From Lepisosteus oculatus (lineage: Eukaryota; Chordata; Actinopteri; Semionotiformes; Lepisosteidae), in NCBI RefSeq assembly GCF_040954835.1, contig NC_090696.1:72663722-72727721 (forward strand): DNA of 64,000 nt, read 5' to 3'. The notes under the pieces are model-generated. The model saw only the letters and a program-made list of their open reading frames with translations. It had not been told where the DNA came from and searched no databases. Shown one piece after another: positions 51,131-64,000 of this stretch (its first letter is position 1; each line of letters starts with the position of its first letter). A program made the translations under genes and the position numbers.

Positions 51131-51949
51131 CAAACCTCCACATACATTTGATGTGTTTTTACTCCATGGATGCATGATTTAATTTCATTTATATGTAGAT
51201 TGTCTAATGAAATTGGAAGGACGCTTTAACAGAGATCTTCTGCTTCCGTATTGATTTTCACCTCTAACACAACAAAAAGACGACTCTTCTGAAAAAAGAC
51301 ATGTGACCTAATACCTGATCTGGCCACTTCTAATACAAAGACAAAGAACTATCAACAGAGATAGAAATGATGATCACATAAAGCCATACTTGCCTCTAGA
51401 ATACATAACCTCACAACAGAAGAGTCTTCTCAGCCTTCACGACTATTTTTTTCTCTTTAATGTATGACGCACACCCAAACCAACATTTGATTATTTTCAT
51501 TTAAAGGTCTTTTTTTAGTATAATGAGTGTGCTTTGTGAGCCATCTGCTGGTCAACTGTTGTATTGCAGTTCCAGGAAGTACAGTGCCGTATTGTTGATC
51601 GTGAACCTAACAGAGTGGAGAGTCAGAAGCGCACGTTTTGTTTCTCTCCATTTTCTGCTGGCGAACGGTTAATCTAATCGTTAAGAAGTGGAAAACGCCG
51701 AGATAAATAAGGCTGTACCTCCAAGCTGAGCAGCAGGGCAAGGAGGAAACTGGTTAGGAATGCCACTATGAGGTTAACAACTACTTTTAAAGAGTCATGG
51801 AGTTCAGCGGCTCAGATGGGAGAAAACAGTATTCAGATCACTTCACAAAGGGGGCTTGTATGAAATAATAAAAAAAAAAAACATCTCAAGTCAGACATAG
51901 CGTTTCCAACAAAACACCTTTGTGATATTGACAAAAGGTTTTGTATCCT
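51131..51949. other. Flank, no gene recognised
   Basis: AT-rich sequence between two decayed transposon fragments. Nothing recognisable. Confidence 0.5.
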
Positions 51950-52500
51950 GACAGGAAAAAAATTGGAAAAGTTTGGTTTAAATGCAGGCTAAATATGGTC
52001 TAAATCAAATTAGTTTTACATCAGATGCAAACCTAACATGGTGCAGCATTCACCCACCCCCTTCTGTCCAGCATGATGGTTACAGTATTATGTTATAGTT
52101 CTTTTTCTCATCAGAAGCAATTAGAGACCTTGTTAATACTGATGGGAATAAAATGGGACAAAAATTCACTTTCTTAGCAGGACAATGACCAAAAGCACAA
52201 GGCCAAAGCTGTAGTTTGTGTAGCTGTGCAGGGATGAATAGGAAAATGAATGTCCTCGAGTGGCCCAGTCAAATCTCTGAGGGGAATCCTATTGAGAATC
52301 TGTGAAAACACTGAAAGACTGCTGTCCACGAGCGATCCTAAAGCAACTCAAGAAGCCTTGAGAAAATTCACAAAGAACATTGGGCAAAAACTGCACCTAG
52401 ATCTTGTGCGGTAGAGATTTACCCAAAATGACTGTAAGCCACTGCAATTACTGCCAGAGGTGCTTTCACTAAATATTGATTTTATGGGTCTGCAATCTAC
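51950..52500 (+). pseudogene. Tc1-like transposase remnant
   Basis: Landmarks in order are 'atgcaaacctaacatggtgc', 'agcatgatggttacagtatt', CAGGACAATGACCAAAAGCA (QDND, the second catalytic Asp region), 'gagtggcccagtcaaatctc' with NPIENL and then a stop where Tc1 has Trp, and 'tgtaagccactgcaattact'. The third catalytic motif SPDLNPIENLW has become SQISEGNPIENL-stop, so the acidic residue is displaced. Dead fossil; no terminal inverted repeats seen. Confidence 0.85.
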
Positions 52501-52720
52501 CCGTTTGCAATCAACATGTTGTAGTTTGTTTCTCTTTTGGTTCTGCTGAAGTTTTTGTGATATAACATATCCTCAGAAGGCTTTAGTTTAAGAATTTATA
52601 TATGAGTAAAATATTAAGTGTAAAAAATAATTTGCATCATTTTGTAATGATGGGACACAACGAGAAGGGTCTGTAAAGGCTGCAAGACACAATTAAATGT
52701 TTGTTGAACTAGAAATATTT

Positions 52721-52760
52721 GACAGTGGTATTTCTTTAAAGACAGTGGTATTTCTTTAAA
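52721..52760 (+). repeat. Perfect 20-bp tandem duplication
   Basis: GACAGTGGTATTTCTTTAAA occurs twice back to back. Confidence 0.95.
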
Positions 52761-53087
52761 GTTTAGTTCACAGCCATTGTAGATAGGGAGCGATTCTTAA
52801 GGTTTCTAGTGTTATTTTTAAAACACGGGATGTGATAACTGGAAGTCTTGAAGTCTCTGGAGCTGTAGAAAGAGGTGGTGAATATCTTTGGCCTGAGTGA
52901 GTGGCCAGGTGATGTCCCACTGCAACATTCCTGAAAACAGCATTGCTAGAGCACATTCTCCCTGTCTTTCATTAGAAGGCGACATGACTGCGGTGCTATT
53001 CAGGCTTTTTATATGTGCCCAATCCCCATTCAGACAAGCACACACATCTTATCACACTTCCTGCATTGTCATTTCACACTCAGGAGC

Positions 53088-53640
53088 TCAAGTTCAAGTT
53101 CACGCTTATTTGTCATTCCAGCCATATACAAGTATACAGTGGAATGAAATATCGTTCCTCCTGGTCCACGGTGCAAATACAGACAGGACACTGACATAGA
53201 CATTGTAGACGGGATACACATAGTGCAGAGTGCAAATTACTCAGGCAAATACATAATACAATATACACAACACACTGGGGGGATTTAAACCCTGTTTCTG
53301 GAATTGGGGTGGGTGCAAGTAGATTCCAGGGTGTTGAGGAGCCTGGCAGCCTGCGGGAAGGAGCTGTAACAGAGTCTGGTGGAGCTGGCCCGTACACTGC
53401 GATATCTTTTTCCAGATGGTAGGAGGGCAAAGAGTTTATGGGAGGGGTGGGAGGGCTCATCTACTATACTGGAGGCCCTGTGTCAGCAGCCTTTGTGATA
53501 GGTGACAGAAACGGAAGGGAGGCTCCAATGCTCTTTTCAACTGCTTCCACAATTCGTCGCAGGTTCTTGTGGTCTGAAGCGCTGCAATTCCCAAACCAGA
53601 CAGTGCTACAGCTGGTCAAGGTGTAGGAGGTGACAAGGAG
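53088..53640 (-). mobile_element. L2-group LINE 3' end, 5'-truncated
   Basis: Read on the - strand, the end of ORF2 gives STVWFGNCSASDHKNLRRIV, EAVEKSIGASLPS, EPSHPSHKLFALLPSGKRYR and SFPQAARLLNTLEST, the hallmark C-terminus of fish L2-type non-LTR reverse transcriptases. A 3'UTR and a TTGAACTTGA-type tail follow at about 53088-53102. The coding part has frame damage. The clade name is from memory. Confidence 0.8.
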
Positions 53641-55020
53641 CGTAAAAAAGGGAACATAAGTTCATATTTTTCCTGTGTATCACATTGTCTCGTTATATCT
53701 CACCCAAATGGATTAATTGGTTAAATGTTTAAAATTCTTTTTGGATTCCCAAAATGATTCAGAATACAGTATATTCAGCGGAATTCTCATTACAAAGAAC
53801 AGATTAATAAATAAAATACTTATTTAAAATTATGGTCCTAGAGAGCCTCTATCCAGTAAATCTTATAGGTCACCTTAATCACCTATTTTTAAAGTTAACG
53901 TAACTATAAGTTAATGTAGCTTATCTGTCAATTAAGGAAACTGATCCTAGGGGGTATTGCAATTTTGTTTCTAAATAAACCTTTAAATCACTTACCTTGA
54001 CTAATCAGATGCTTAATTGATTACATGTACATTTTTTCCAGCATTTGGAAACTGACAATTTAAATATTGTCTATAGAAAGCCTCTACAGAACCAGGTTGG
54101 ATGACCCCTGATATTAACCTTTTAAGTAACTGAAAATTCAGAATGAAAACAGAATTATCTTGTTTGATTCAATATATTGGCTTCAGTCAAATTGGTATGA
54201 GTTGTTCTCCCTATTGGTGCTTCTACCCAGACTGCCTTGATGTATCCTTAGACTGGTACAGTTAGTGGATAAATGAGGCACACCAAGTACAGTATATTAA
54301 AAGGATAGGCTTCCACACAGGTATAACTAAGGGTTAACTAAGCAAATGCCAACCCAGCAAGCTTAGGGCTGTGTATACAAATGCTGGACAGATCTGGTTG
54401 CCTGCACTGTAATTACAGTGTAGCTGGCATTGCTGCAACAGTGAGTTGAAGGGTCATATCTGTGCATTCAATTATAAGTGCAAGGTAAAACAGACGAGCA
54501 ACTGCAGATCCAGTGACCACAAATTTCAGCCTGGTTTGTGAGCAGGCAGAAAAATCCAAAACAGTCTGTTGACAGCCCCACAGAGTGGGCTATGGTAGAC
54601 ATATTGCAGTGCATAGACTGCTTTATACATTTTCACAAAGTAAGTTAGTTTGCACGTCCAGTGAACTCACGGCACCTTTCACCACGTTCTCGACAAATGA
54701 GCAGGATCTAAGTGCTTGATTCCCACACTGAAGAATGCTGGTGGTTCTGTAATTTTGTGTGGCTTATTTTCCTTGCATGGTTTGAGTGCACCTTTTCCCT
54801 TAGTGTGCAGTGTCAGTTCTAGTCATTACTCAATGGTACTTGTGATGCCCTGATGCTCCTGCATCAGCACCCTCCATCACCACGGCGCATTCCACATGTG
54901 CAAGGAGCTCTTCAGGGCCATCTCTAACGAGATCAGGCCGGGCTTATCAACCTCGTTTTGAACATCGCACAGTATTTAAACCTTGAGGAACCAGCCCTCA
55001 GGGGCTCTGACATTGAGTCG
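53641..55020. other. Flank, no gene recognised
   Basis: Mixed sequence. 54840-55020 is GC-richer but I cannot name it. Confidence 0.45.
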
Positions 55021-55025
55021 ACTAA

Positions 55026-55068
55026 CGTGTGTGAGTGTGTGAGTGTGTGAGTGTGTGAGTGTGTGAGT
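55026..55068 (+). repeat. (GTGTGTGA)n microsatellite
   Basis: Five consecutive copies of an 8-bp GTGTGTGA-type unit. Confidence 0.95.
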
Positions 55069-55364
55069 ATCCCGTTCACAGACGTCCGGTTCCTGTTTGC
55101 AATGCTCCCACTTGCTAGCTATCTATCATCCCTTCCTGTCTCCGGCCCAGATCTGACTGCTTCCCCTGCGCATCTCAGCTGCCTGCCATTTTCCTTTTTC
55201 TGCTGTGCCCTTTTTCTTTCCTCCTACGGGCCTGGCGTAACAGTACTGAGTGATCATCTTCACCCCCTGCTGCAGCCTGTCTTTCCTATCAGGAGGGGTG
55301 TCTCCCAGGAGCATGTGTGCCCAGTGGTCTGATGAGCTGAGACTGATGTTCTCCACACGTCACG

Positions 55365-55600
55365 GCTTTCTCAGCCACCGGATCTGAACCCAATCAAGCA
55401 TCCGTGGAAAATTCTGGAATGAAACCTCAAAGTGTTTTCCACTTGTTGTCGACTGTACACGAGTTGATTCAATTTGTCATGGAAGAATGGTGCCACATCA
55501 GATACTGATAGACTTTTAAACCGTGGCTCATACAAGCCATATTGGCTGCATGTGGTGGCCCAAATGCCCCCATTCAGTAAATTTACATTGATTTTGTATT
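55365..55600 (+). pseudogene. Second Tc1/mariner-like transposase 3' fragment
   Basis: 'ccaccggatctgaacccaat' followed by 'caagcatccgtggaa' reads PPDLNPIKHPW, the DDE-type motif PDLNPIEHLW. The following 'gaatggtgccacatcagata' and 'ggtggcccaaatgcc' also resemble the end of such transposases. It is a different family from the fossil at 51950, with frame breaks. Confidence 0.65.
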
Positions 55601-58600
55601 TTAGATCAACTATCTGTATTTTTCCATAACATTTCCGCTCCTGGAAATATAGAATACACACAGAAGCTGTGGTTACTGCTTTGCACCACAGTGGACAGGT
55701 TTTGAAAGTAACCTTTGAACTGAAAGAAAATGATGTGTAGACTGAGCATAGCCTTTATTAATTTTGTATTGCTGCTTACTTACTCAGCTATGACAATATG
55801 AAAAAATGAAATGATAAAAATGAAACTCCTGTTACATTGTTTTTATACTTTGTAAATATTGTTTTATTTTTATGTAAAAACATAATATTGCCATGGTTGA
55901 AACAAAACCAGACAGAGATAATGATTAAGTAGGATGATATTCAGTACTTGTTATCAGGCTGTGCAGCAGAAATTGAATACAAAAATGTTTGTGATCAGAC
56001 CACAGGGGGCAGTATCTTCCTTTCTAAATCTGAACACTCACTACACAGAATATAAATAAACGTGAAGAGAGCTAAACAGACATTTCGAGACAAATTTTAC
56101 ATTATCTAAAAACTTTGCTGCTTCATATGTTTCTGAACTTTTAAATAACATTTTAACAAACTTTCACAATTCATTTCCCAGTTTCACACATTCCAAAGGT
56201 AATTTTACATTTTCCTGGTACAGTCTTATAGGATTTGTATAATCCAAATGAATTTTTCTTAGATATTCTAGAAGGTTTATTTAAGGTCTTTTTATCAAAT
56301 GGGATTATTTGAAAGGATCTCAGCAGAAAAGCATCTACTAAATTCCATTAACATAATCACACAAGAATGACATTACTCTGATGGATTACACCGTCTGCAC
56401 GTTGCGACATTTTGTAAAAATGTCATTGTATGCGTAACTATCACATTGTGATATGAAAGATTAATCTTTTTAAAGTAACAATTTAAATAAGAGGCCTATC
56501 ATTTTTGGATTTTCAGCTTTCAACTGCTTTCAAGATGAAAATAAATAAGATTCATATTGGAAACTCACTAGGAATCTATCAGAAAACAGAAACGGGAAGA
56601 TTCCAAAGTTGTGTGATATATTTCTACTGGGTTTCCTACTGAGTCTTGTCCATGTGATTTCCTATAGGATTTTTTTATTAGGGATTGGTGTTTCTCTTCT
56701 GCTTTTCAGCTACATCATGCCAAGGCTCTGCTGTACACAACAGATAAAACAGGAGAACTCCTTTGAGATGTAATCTTAGTGAAAGGCACAAATTCATACT
56801 TTCATCAAAAGTCTCAGTTTTTTTCTTTCATTCTTGAACATTGGAGGCCAAAAGAGTTTTACGGTAAAGCTAAGCAACTCCAAAATCGATGTGGTGATCT
56901 TTATAACAGTATAGCAAGGGGAATTAGACATTTTTATGATAGGAAATTATACTGTACACATAATTATTTAATAAATATATAATTGATAAAAATATAAGTA
57001 ATATATAAAATACATACCATATATTACAGTTTATATATAATACACAAGGGAATGAAACATCCTTTTTTATAATAGGACATTATACACATATAATATATAA
57101 AGCCACTAAATCTAAAAGTAACATAATAATTGATTCTAAGGTTTAAATCTAGTTATATTTCTTATCAAATTTTTTTCTGAAATGAACACACACAAAATTA
57201 TTAAATTTCAATCCAGGCAATATTTTCTTGTCAGAGAACGGGTTACAGCGTTTTAAGAACCGCGATTAGTATAATAATTGTATGTGAAAGGCATGGAAGT
57301 TTATAGCCTGCCAAAGGTAAGACTTTCAAATTGGATGTGTCATCTCCGGAGTGGAAAATTACCAGGAAAATACTGGAAGGTAAATGTGAAATTTTCATTG
57401 TTCTATATTATCAATTATGTCGGCAACAGAGTAGGGCTCAATTTCAGCAACTTTAAAAGAGAACGTTGACATTATAATTGTAGTGTAAACTCATAGCAAA
57501 ATATATTTTAAACATTTAGGAAATGTGCTTTTTTGTCCAATTTAAAAAAAGCTTAATCAATTCCTAAATTAATAACACCATAAAAATATTAAAACGATAT
57601 TTAATTCACAAAAGCACTGTAATGATTTGAAGTATGCTGAGCATTATAAGACATCTGTTATTCTATTTATACTTGTATATAATAAGAAAAAAATTCAGTG
57701 ATCCCTCATTGTCCAAACTTTGGTACTTTTGTAATTTGTTCCTTAAAAACTGCTCATAAATTGAAAACCAGATTAATAGAAATTCCGGTGCTATAATTTT
57801 TGATTGCTTCCAGGAATAAAAAATGTTCCCTCAGACATCTGAAGGTCATCTTAACACAACACCAAATGGTACCTACTGTATGTATGAAAACAATAACACT
57901 TGTGGTTAATTATTTAAGCAACCATTTAAGTATGCTTAAATTTATTAACTAATGCATAAATAACAGGTATTAAAACAACAACACTCTAGCTAATTTATGA
58001 TACATTACAGTAGTTACATCATTACAGTTGTTATCCAATTTAAAATTCCTTCATGCCTTTCTCAAAAATGTTAAGTGACAGAACATTTTTACTCATGCTT
58101 GTTAAACATACTCATATTGTCCGAAGACTTTTCTGGGCTGACGTGTAAGAAAATTTGAAGTGCTTCCCTGCTTTGTTTTGACATCTAACCTGACCCTGAA
58201 TTAACCCTGAAATTGACCTGAAATGAATTTGAACTTTGACTGTAGTACTATCCACAAAATCTTCATTGTTTAGCCTAATTTCCTTGGTACTAACATTAAT
58301 ATAAACTACACAAGGACGCTGACAGTGCAGTACATGTAGAAATAAACAAAGCTAAGAGTCTTTCCCTAGAATATGAAAATTACTTTTGTCTTGTTCTGGC
58401 AGGGCTCTGGGTGTAAGGCTTGTGTGTGGTAGAATTCAATAAAAATCCAATAAGTCTTTGTCTTTTTGCTTACATGTTGTATTATAGTCATGAATCACTG
58501 TTTGGCTGTGGTTTACAAATTCATCTTATGTGGATTACAGTTTATTTAATTTCTGTGTGTGTTGCCTGTAATCTTCTCTCTTCTCGGTTTAATGATGCAC

Positions 58601-61366
58601 ATTTCAAAAACGCTTTAGCTGTCAGCTGTGGAGTCTGGGGAGAAATTAAGGATACCTGCATCTAACTTCTGGCCCCAAGTATTCTGCCATCTCAGCAAAG
58701 CTATTACAAGCTAACTTCCAATAAATCAAGCTTTAGAATAATTCTGTAGGGCTTATTAGCACATGATTTGTTTCTTTTTGTTTTTGCTTTCACGTCATGT
58801 CAGGAAACCAGCAAAGTAGTTACCTTAAATTCTATTGCTTAAGAATAATGTATATATTTGTCTTGAGTTGTTTTATCTGTGCAGTGATATCGACAGAAAT
58901 GACATGGTGAAGAAAGTTGTTGTTTTCAAAATGTTCAAAAAGACAATGAAAGTGAATTTCCAGTGAAATGCTGTTGATGAGGTCTTTGGTTCTAAACCTA
59001 CCTTTAGCTGTATATTCATCAACCATGTTGACACACATCTGGCTTTTGTTTTTAATCAGACCAAAGCAGTAGTACTGTATTGGATCTACCTGGACCTTTT
59101 CACGAGATATAATGTATCTCAGTATTTAGCTGTAGGGCAGAAATGATGACAGATGGAGCAAATACTTCTCCTTAATAGCTTTGAAATCTTCACTGAGCAT
59201 AGGCGCAGGTGTTAAAGCAACAGACAAGAGCAACTAGATGTTTTGGACAAAAAGCAAGCTGGAAGAAGTATCCCTGCTGCATCAATGTTTAAGGAAACTA
59301 TTCAATGCTTAGTTGTACTATTTTTTTGTTTTAGAATACAAACACAGCGTATATTTCAATTATTTATTTGATGTCTTCCAGTAATCATTATCAAATGGCT
59401 GGAGAAAGTTCAAGAACAGAGAGCCTGGTGTTGATAATATGGTTATTATTTCTTTATAGGTACTTTAATCCTTTGATGTACAGTATTAATATTTTTGGAT
59501 CAGTGAACAGACAGCTGTCTTTTCTTTTATGATATACTACAGACATTAATTTCTAATTGTGGAAGCAGCCTAGTGTATACTCATTTTCAAGGAATATTTC
59601 AAAATGTCAGTTTGTGTGACATTATGTGTGTGTTTGCCAGCTATACTATACTATCAGGATAGTTGCATATTACACAGGTGGGTGTTACCGATCACACAGT
59701 TTCATGCATTATTTCAAGTGCAAATTCAAAATGCAGTGTAATCCATGATTTATTAAGCAATGTACATGTCCTCCTCAATTGTACAGCCATCCAGATAAAG
59801 ATAAGACAATTTGACTGCCATCCTACTTATCAGAAACGTTCCTCTGTGTAATGCATTTTCTTTGTACATGGTGTTTCCAGACTTTGGAATGGTACATTGT
59901 AACACACAATGTGTTAATTTTACCTTATTCATTAGGATGAATACCAGCCCATGCTATCAATATCAGCACATGTTATATATACCAGAACAGAAAATGTCAC
60001 AGCAACTTGCAGAAGACTATATGCCATGTCTTATTATTCTAAGAAAAATGCCTGTGAAAAGGACAGAAATTTATCAGAAGCCTCAACAAGGTATCTTTGC
60101 ATGATCTGAAAAATGTGAGTGAGCAAGTACAAATTTGCAATTTGCTTTTGTAAAGTGTTGAGCCTCATTATGGAACGTAATAAATTAGTACTCCCAAGTT
60201 ACAATTCTAGGATATATTGCAAAAATTTAAATTAAAACAGAAGAGTCATATGTAGCTAATCACCATATCAATAATTGATGGGAAGATTGTGGTGTCAAAT
60301 GATATCACTAAAAAGCAACAGAAATATAAAATCTTATATTGACAGTAACACTAACAAAAGACTCATCCAAGAAAGCATTCCCACACTTTTCAGGAATTAT
60401 CCTTCTGAAATACAAGCACATGAACTGTACAATTCCGTACGGCTTTTGCTCTTTGTTTCTCTGTCCAGCTCCTGACAAGGATTAAAATCTGATTTGTCTG
60501 TTCAGCATAAGCCTGTGTCTTGTGTCATCATGATCAGAGAGAAATGGGGCTGATCATTTTGTATCATAGTTTAAAGGCAACAGCTGACAAAACAGAGTTT
60601 AAAGACTTGATAAATCTCCTTTCTCTTGACAGCAACCTTAACAAACTATCTCAGTCAAGCTGATTTGTGCCTATGTTACCTTCAGAAAAGAATATTGCTC
60701 CTAGATTTCACTATAATACGCTGCTGATACAACAAGACAGATGTACTTTAAATTCGCATTGATAAAAATATCATCATGTCAGACCTTTATGCATCAATAA
60801 CATAAAAATGGAATACGAAATAATTTTTTCCACTCACAAGCCTATATTCACATTGCAAGCAGCTGACTGAGTAGTATTTTCCATGATGGTAAAATCCAGT
60901 TTCCATCAATAGTTTGGGGGGAAATCACATGTGGTTTATGCAAATAAGGGAAAAGGGGCCATTTAATGATTTCCCTTCTGTCAGACTAATGTGAAGACAT
61001 GTGCACGGGGCTCAACAAGACAGTAACAGCATTTACTTCATGGCAAAATAGATGGAAGTTTTAGGAGTAATACTTAATATGTTTTTGTTGACATTTATTC
61101 AACATCTGGTATATTAATTTGGCATAACAATACCCAAGAAATGCCTTAAAGCTGTACTGTACTGTATGTCTTTCTGCTGAGGTATGTACATTGAAAGTTG
61201 ATGCTTTGGAGTGGAGAATACCACCAACAAAACAGATCACCTTCACTCTGGTTTGCTATTCGCTTTTGGACCCCGACGTAGTACTGTGTCAGCCGTGGTT
61301 ATAAGCACACGAGCACAAATTTATTTTAGCGTTCTTAATTTCCTTCTCCCCAGCTAGGGTATATTC
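55601..61366. other. Flank, no gene recognised; very AT-rich near 56930-57100
   Basis: Long AT-rich stretch with only short open frames lacking family resemblance. A TA-rich low-complexity patch lies at about 56930-57100. Confidence 0.5.
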
Positions 61367-61450
61367 AAAGGAACAAGTAAAGGTTTATCCCCTGCTGCAA
61401 AGAGAAGAAAAGAGACTCCGAGTTTCGGCTGTGGAGCCTTCAGGCGTGTG
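61367..61450 (+). repeat. Hairpin repeat, copy C (diverged single arm)
   Basis: It begins AAAGGAACAAGTAAAGGTTT, then ATCCCCTGCTGCAAAGAGAA and GTTTCGGCTGTGGAGCCTTC. Same family as copies A and B, with more substitutions. Confidence 0.7.
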
Positions 61451-64000
61451 GGGTGGAGGGTGTATTTAGTGCATCAGCAGACAGGACCCCAAGACATTGA
61501 CAACGCAGCCAGGGTCTCCTGACTCAAATGACAGGGAGAAGCAGGGCCACAGTGCAGGGATCTGCAGAGGCTCCTTTTGGGGGTCCCCTCTCAGGATCTT
61601 TGACTCTCTGGGTGTGGTGGGTCAGGGGTTTGCATCATTTTTACTTTCTTTTTCCCAAGTCTTTGTGGCCCTATAGGCCCACAATATTTTATTAAGTGTT
61701 AGTCTCCTGGGTCATAAAACCTAATGGTATATTTTATTTAGGAACTTACGACCTTATTGTGTATGTATTTAAGCTTATATACAGTTCATACAGTGTGTGT
61801 TTGTTTTTACTTATTCTCAAAGGTAAACTTTTTTATTTTTATGAAGGCTTATGAGTACAGACTGGCCAGGCTTTTCTGTTTGTCCAGCAACCGTTAACAA
61901 TTGGCAATAAAGTTTTAAAAATCCGGCTGCGGATTCTGGTTTCTCTGGTTACCTGGTTTGCTTGAACAGGTTGCTGTTCTGCCAGTTAAATGGGATGGGA
62001 TGCCTGGAGAGGTGTCTGAACTGGAAACGAAAGAAAGAGTACTGCTAGGTGTTTGGCCAGGCAATGTGACCCTGCAGCTAATGAGTTCTCCCAGGGAACG
62101 ACTAGCTGAGAAGACAATACCCAGACTCATAGCCAGGCCAATAACAGGCTGTAGCACAAGGTAATGCCAGCCCAGTGGCATCTGTAGGATTACCAGATGT
62201 CCAGCAAGACTGGGAACTTTCTCTATGTATCAGTTTGAGTTAAATATACTTTTATTAGTTTATCTGTGGGTTTCCCATAAACACCAGATGTTTAACCTAT
62301 AATAATATTAACTATCTCCATCTTCAACTATTTATAGAACAAAATACCCAACTTTTAATAAAGGAAAAGGAGCCTAACAGTACATTAGCTTACTTAGTTA
62401 ATTTCAGCAACCAATATGAACACTAACAAGAGGGATCAACATGGCCAAAGACATTACAGAGAGACATACAAGACACCAGCAGCACAATTTTGGTCTTTGA
62501 ATTGTAGTCCAAAGAGGAAACTGCATTTCTTTGAAGTCTGCACCGCTCAGAATTGCTATTATTCAAGCTGTGAGTCCAGCTGTTGATTAGAGGAGGGATG
62601 CTAAGGCTCTTACTGACAGCACTGGAAGCTCACAGGTATCCAACAAGTCACTGGACTCACTGATGCACAGTGAGCTGGCCAGCTGAACTCTCCCAACTCC
62701 TGTGGCGCTCAGCCAGTTGTGTGCTGCCTCCAGGGTAATCCCCATCACAGATGACTAATGAGATAGCCCAAACTCCGGCTGACAATTACCAGAATATAGA
62801 GCTCAGCCTGTGCTCTGAACTGACAGAGCCACAGGGGAGCCTCACCAATGTAATGTTTGTTATAGAATTGTAAAAAAATAAGAGTAGGACCACAGCAAGT
62901 AAAGTATCTGTAATTAAACTGTTGATCCAGCAAACGTAGATTACAGTAGGCGTCTTAAAATGGCAAGCAGCTCCCACATATGTCTTTTAGTTCGTCTTTG
63001 AACTGTACATAATTCTATTGTTTGGGCTTGAATACATCACCTCCACATACAGTATTCTCCATTACTTGTGTGACACCGAAGTCTTCATGGCCTCTTCCTC
63101 TAGCTGTTTCGTTTCAATCTAGTCCCATTCCTCTGTGACCTCTTCATCCTCCCCTGCAGTTTCCTTTGAATGATTCACCTGGTTTCAAACTAGAGAAAAG
63201 GACATTGCTGTCAAGTGAGCTTCATCAGGCAATCCTGACTGTTCCATGTTTGCCATATAAGCTTAAATCCACAAAATCTTTGAAAGTCAACTTCAAGGTG
63301 GAGGAAAATCTTTGTAGCGTTTAACAGCGGAGACAAAAAAATACCCCTTCAAACACTAAACTACAAAATGAAACAAAGACAAAACATGGGGAAACAAGCT
63401 CATTAGAATTTCTTTTCAGGTACTGGATCTATAATGCTAATCCTCTTTGACCTCTCTTTAGTTGCTTTTATCTTTTCAAATGGAAGGCAGGGATTTAGCC
63501 CCTGACAATATAAGCTAAGCAAAATTGCAGGCAGTGATTACTTAATTATTTCTAGTAAGATAAGCCATTATTTTATTTCCCAATAGAATCTCTTGTTGGT
63601 GATAACCTTGCTGACATTTTAATTACAGAACAACGCTTGCATTTAAATTATTACCACAAAGATGACAAAGAGCAAGTGTAAGGTGATAACCTTAAGAGGT
63701 ACAGACAATTGGAGCTGATGTGTCCTTGGCTAGATTTTCTTAATTAATTATGCTAAACAAACATGGAAAATGAATTGCATTAAGTGGATTAAATATTCAG
63801 AGAAAAACAATAAAAAAGAGTGAATCTTGCAAGTTGAAGCCTTTCTACAGTACTTGATTATTTTTATTGATAGCATATAATGTGAAGTGGAGTACTTCAC
63901 GTACTACTCTGTGACAATGGTTGAAGAAGTTCCAAACCTATCAGAAAAATTCACAAAGCATTTTGAATTAAGTGCTTTTTATGTATTGGTACTGATTGTC
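61451..64000. other. Flank, no gene recognised
   Basis: No exon or nameable element. The opposed 60-90 codon frames at about 61915-62181 have no recognisable motif. Confidence 0.45.

Noticed and set aside
49561..64000. Search for RNF4 exons (RING finger) on the - strand
   Set aside because: No sequence encoding the expected Cys-rich RING motif was found by eye.

Overview
This is vertebrate nuclear DNA, most likely from a ray-finned fish. Genes are split by GT-AG introns and the background is AT-rich. Its repeats are fish-type: CR1-like and L2-like LINE fragments, Tc1-like transposase fossils, and a 5S-rRNA-headed SINE. The CR1-like tails and a recurring 'GGAACAAGTAAT...' hairpin repeat make me lean towards a non-teleost lineage (gar, bowfin or sturgeon type), but this is inference from memory of such repeats.

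Two protein-coding genes are reconstructed exon by exon. TNIP2 (ABIN-2) is on the + strand, 2945-7102, with 6 coding exons and 467 aa. FAM193A is on the - strand, 49206 down to 21661, with 23 coding exons and about 1558 aa. Every exon junction keeps the reading frame, and the peptides match the human families along their length. The genes converge on a 13 kb intergenic stretch. I recall human 4p16.3 having the same tail-to-tail FAM193A/TNIP2 arrangement, so the block looks like conserved synteny.

Layout: 1-2740 is upstream flank with a hairpin repeat. 2741-2944 is the TNIP2 promoter/5'UTR with two perfect kappaB motifs 3 bp apart. 2945-8200 is TNIP2 and its 3'UTR. 8200-21260 is intergenic, holding a foldback element with a 51-bp perfect stem, an inverted pair of kappaB sites and a two-block local duplication. 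21265-49206 is FAM193A, whose introns carry a 5S-derived SINE, LINE remnants and a repeat that could form an in-frame 45-nt cassette exon. 49207-49560 is its GC-rich promoter. 49560-64000 has no recognisable gene, only decayed CR1-like, L2-like and Tc1-like fragments and microsatellites.

Functionally, TNIP2 is a ubiquitin-binding adaptor that restrains NF-kappaB signalling and supports TPL2/p105 signalling. The kappaB pair at its promoter suggests negative feedback. FAM193A is a large Cys-cluster protein, reported as a positive regulator of p53. I see no sequence evidence that the two act together. No bacterial, phage or CRISPR feature is present, and I found no clearly new multi-gene system.
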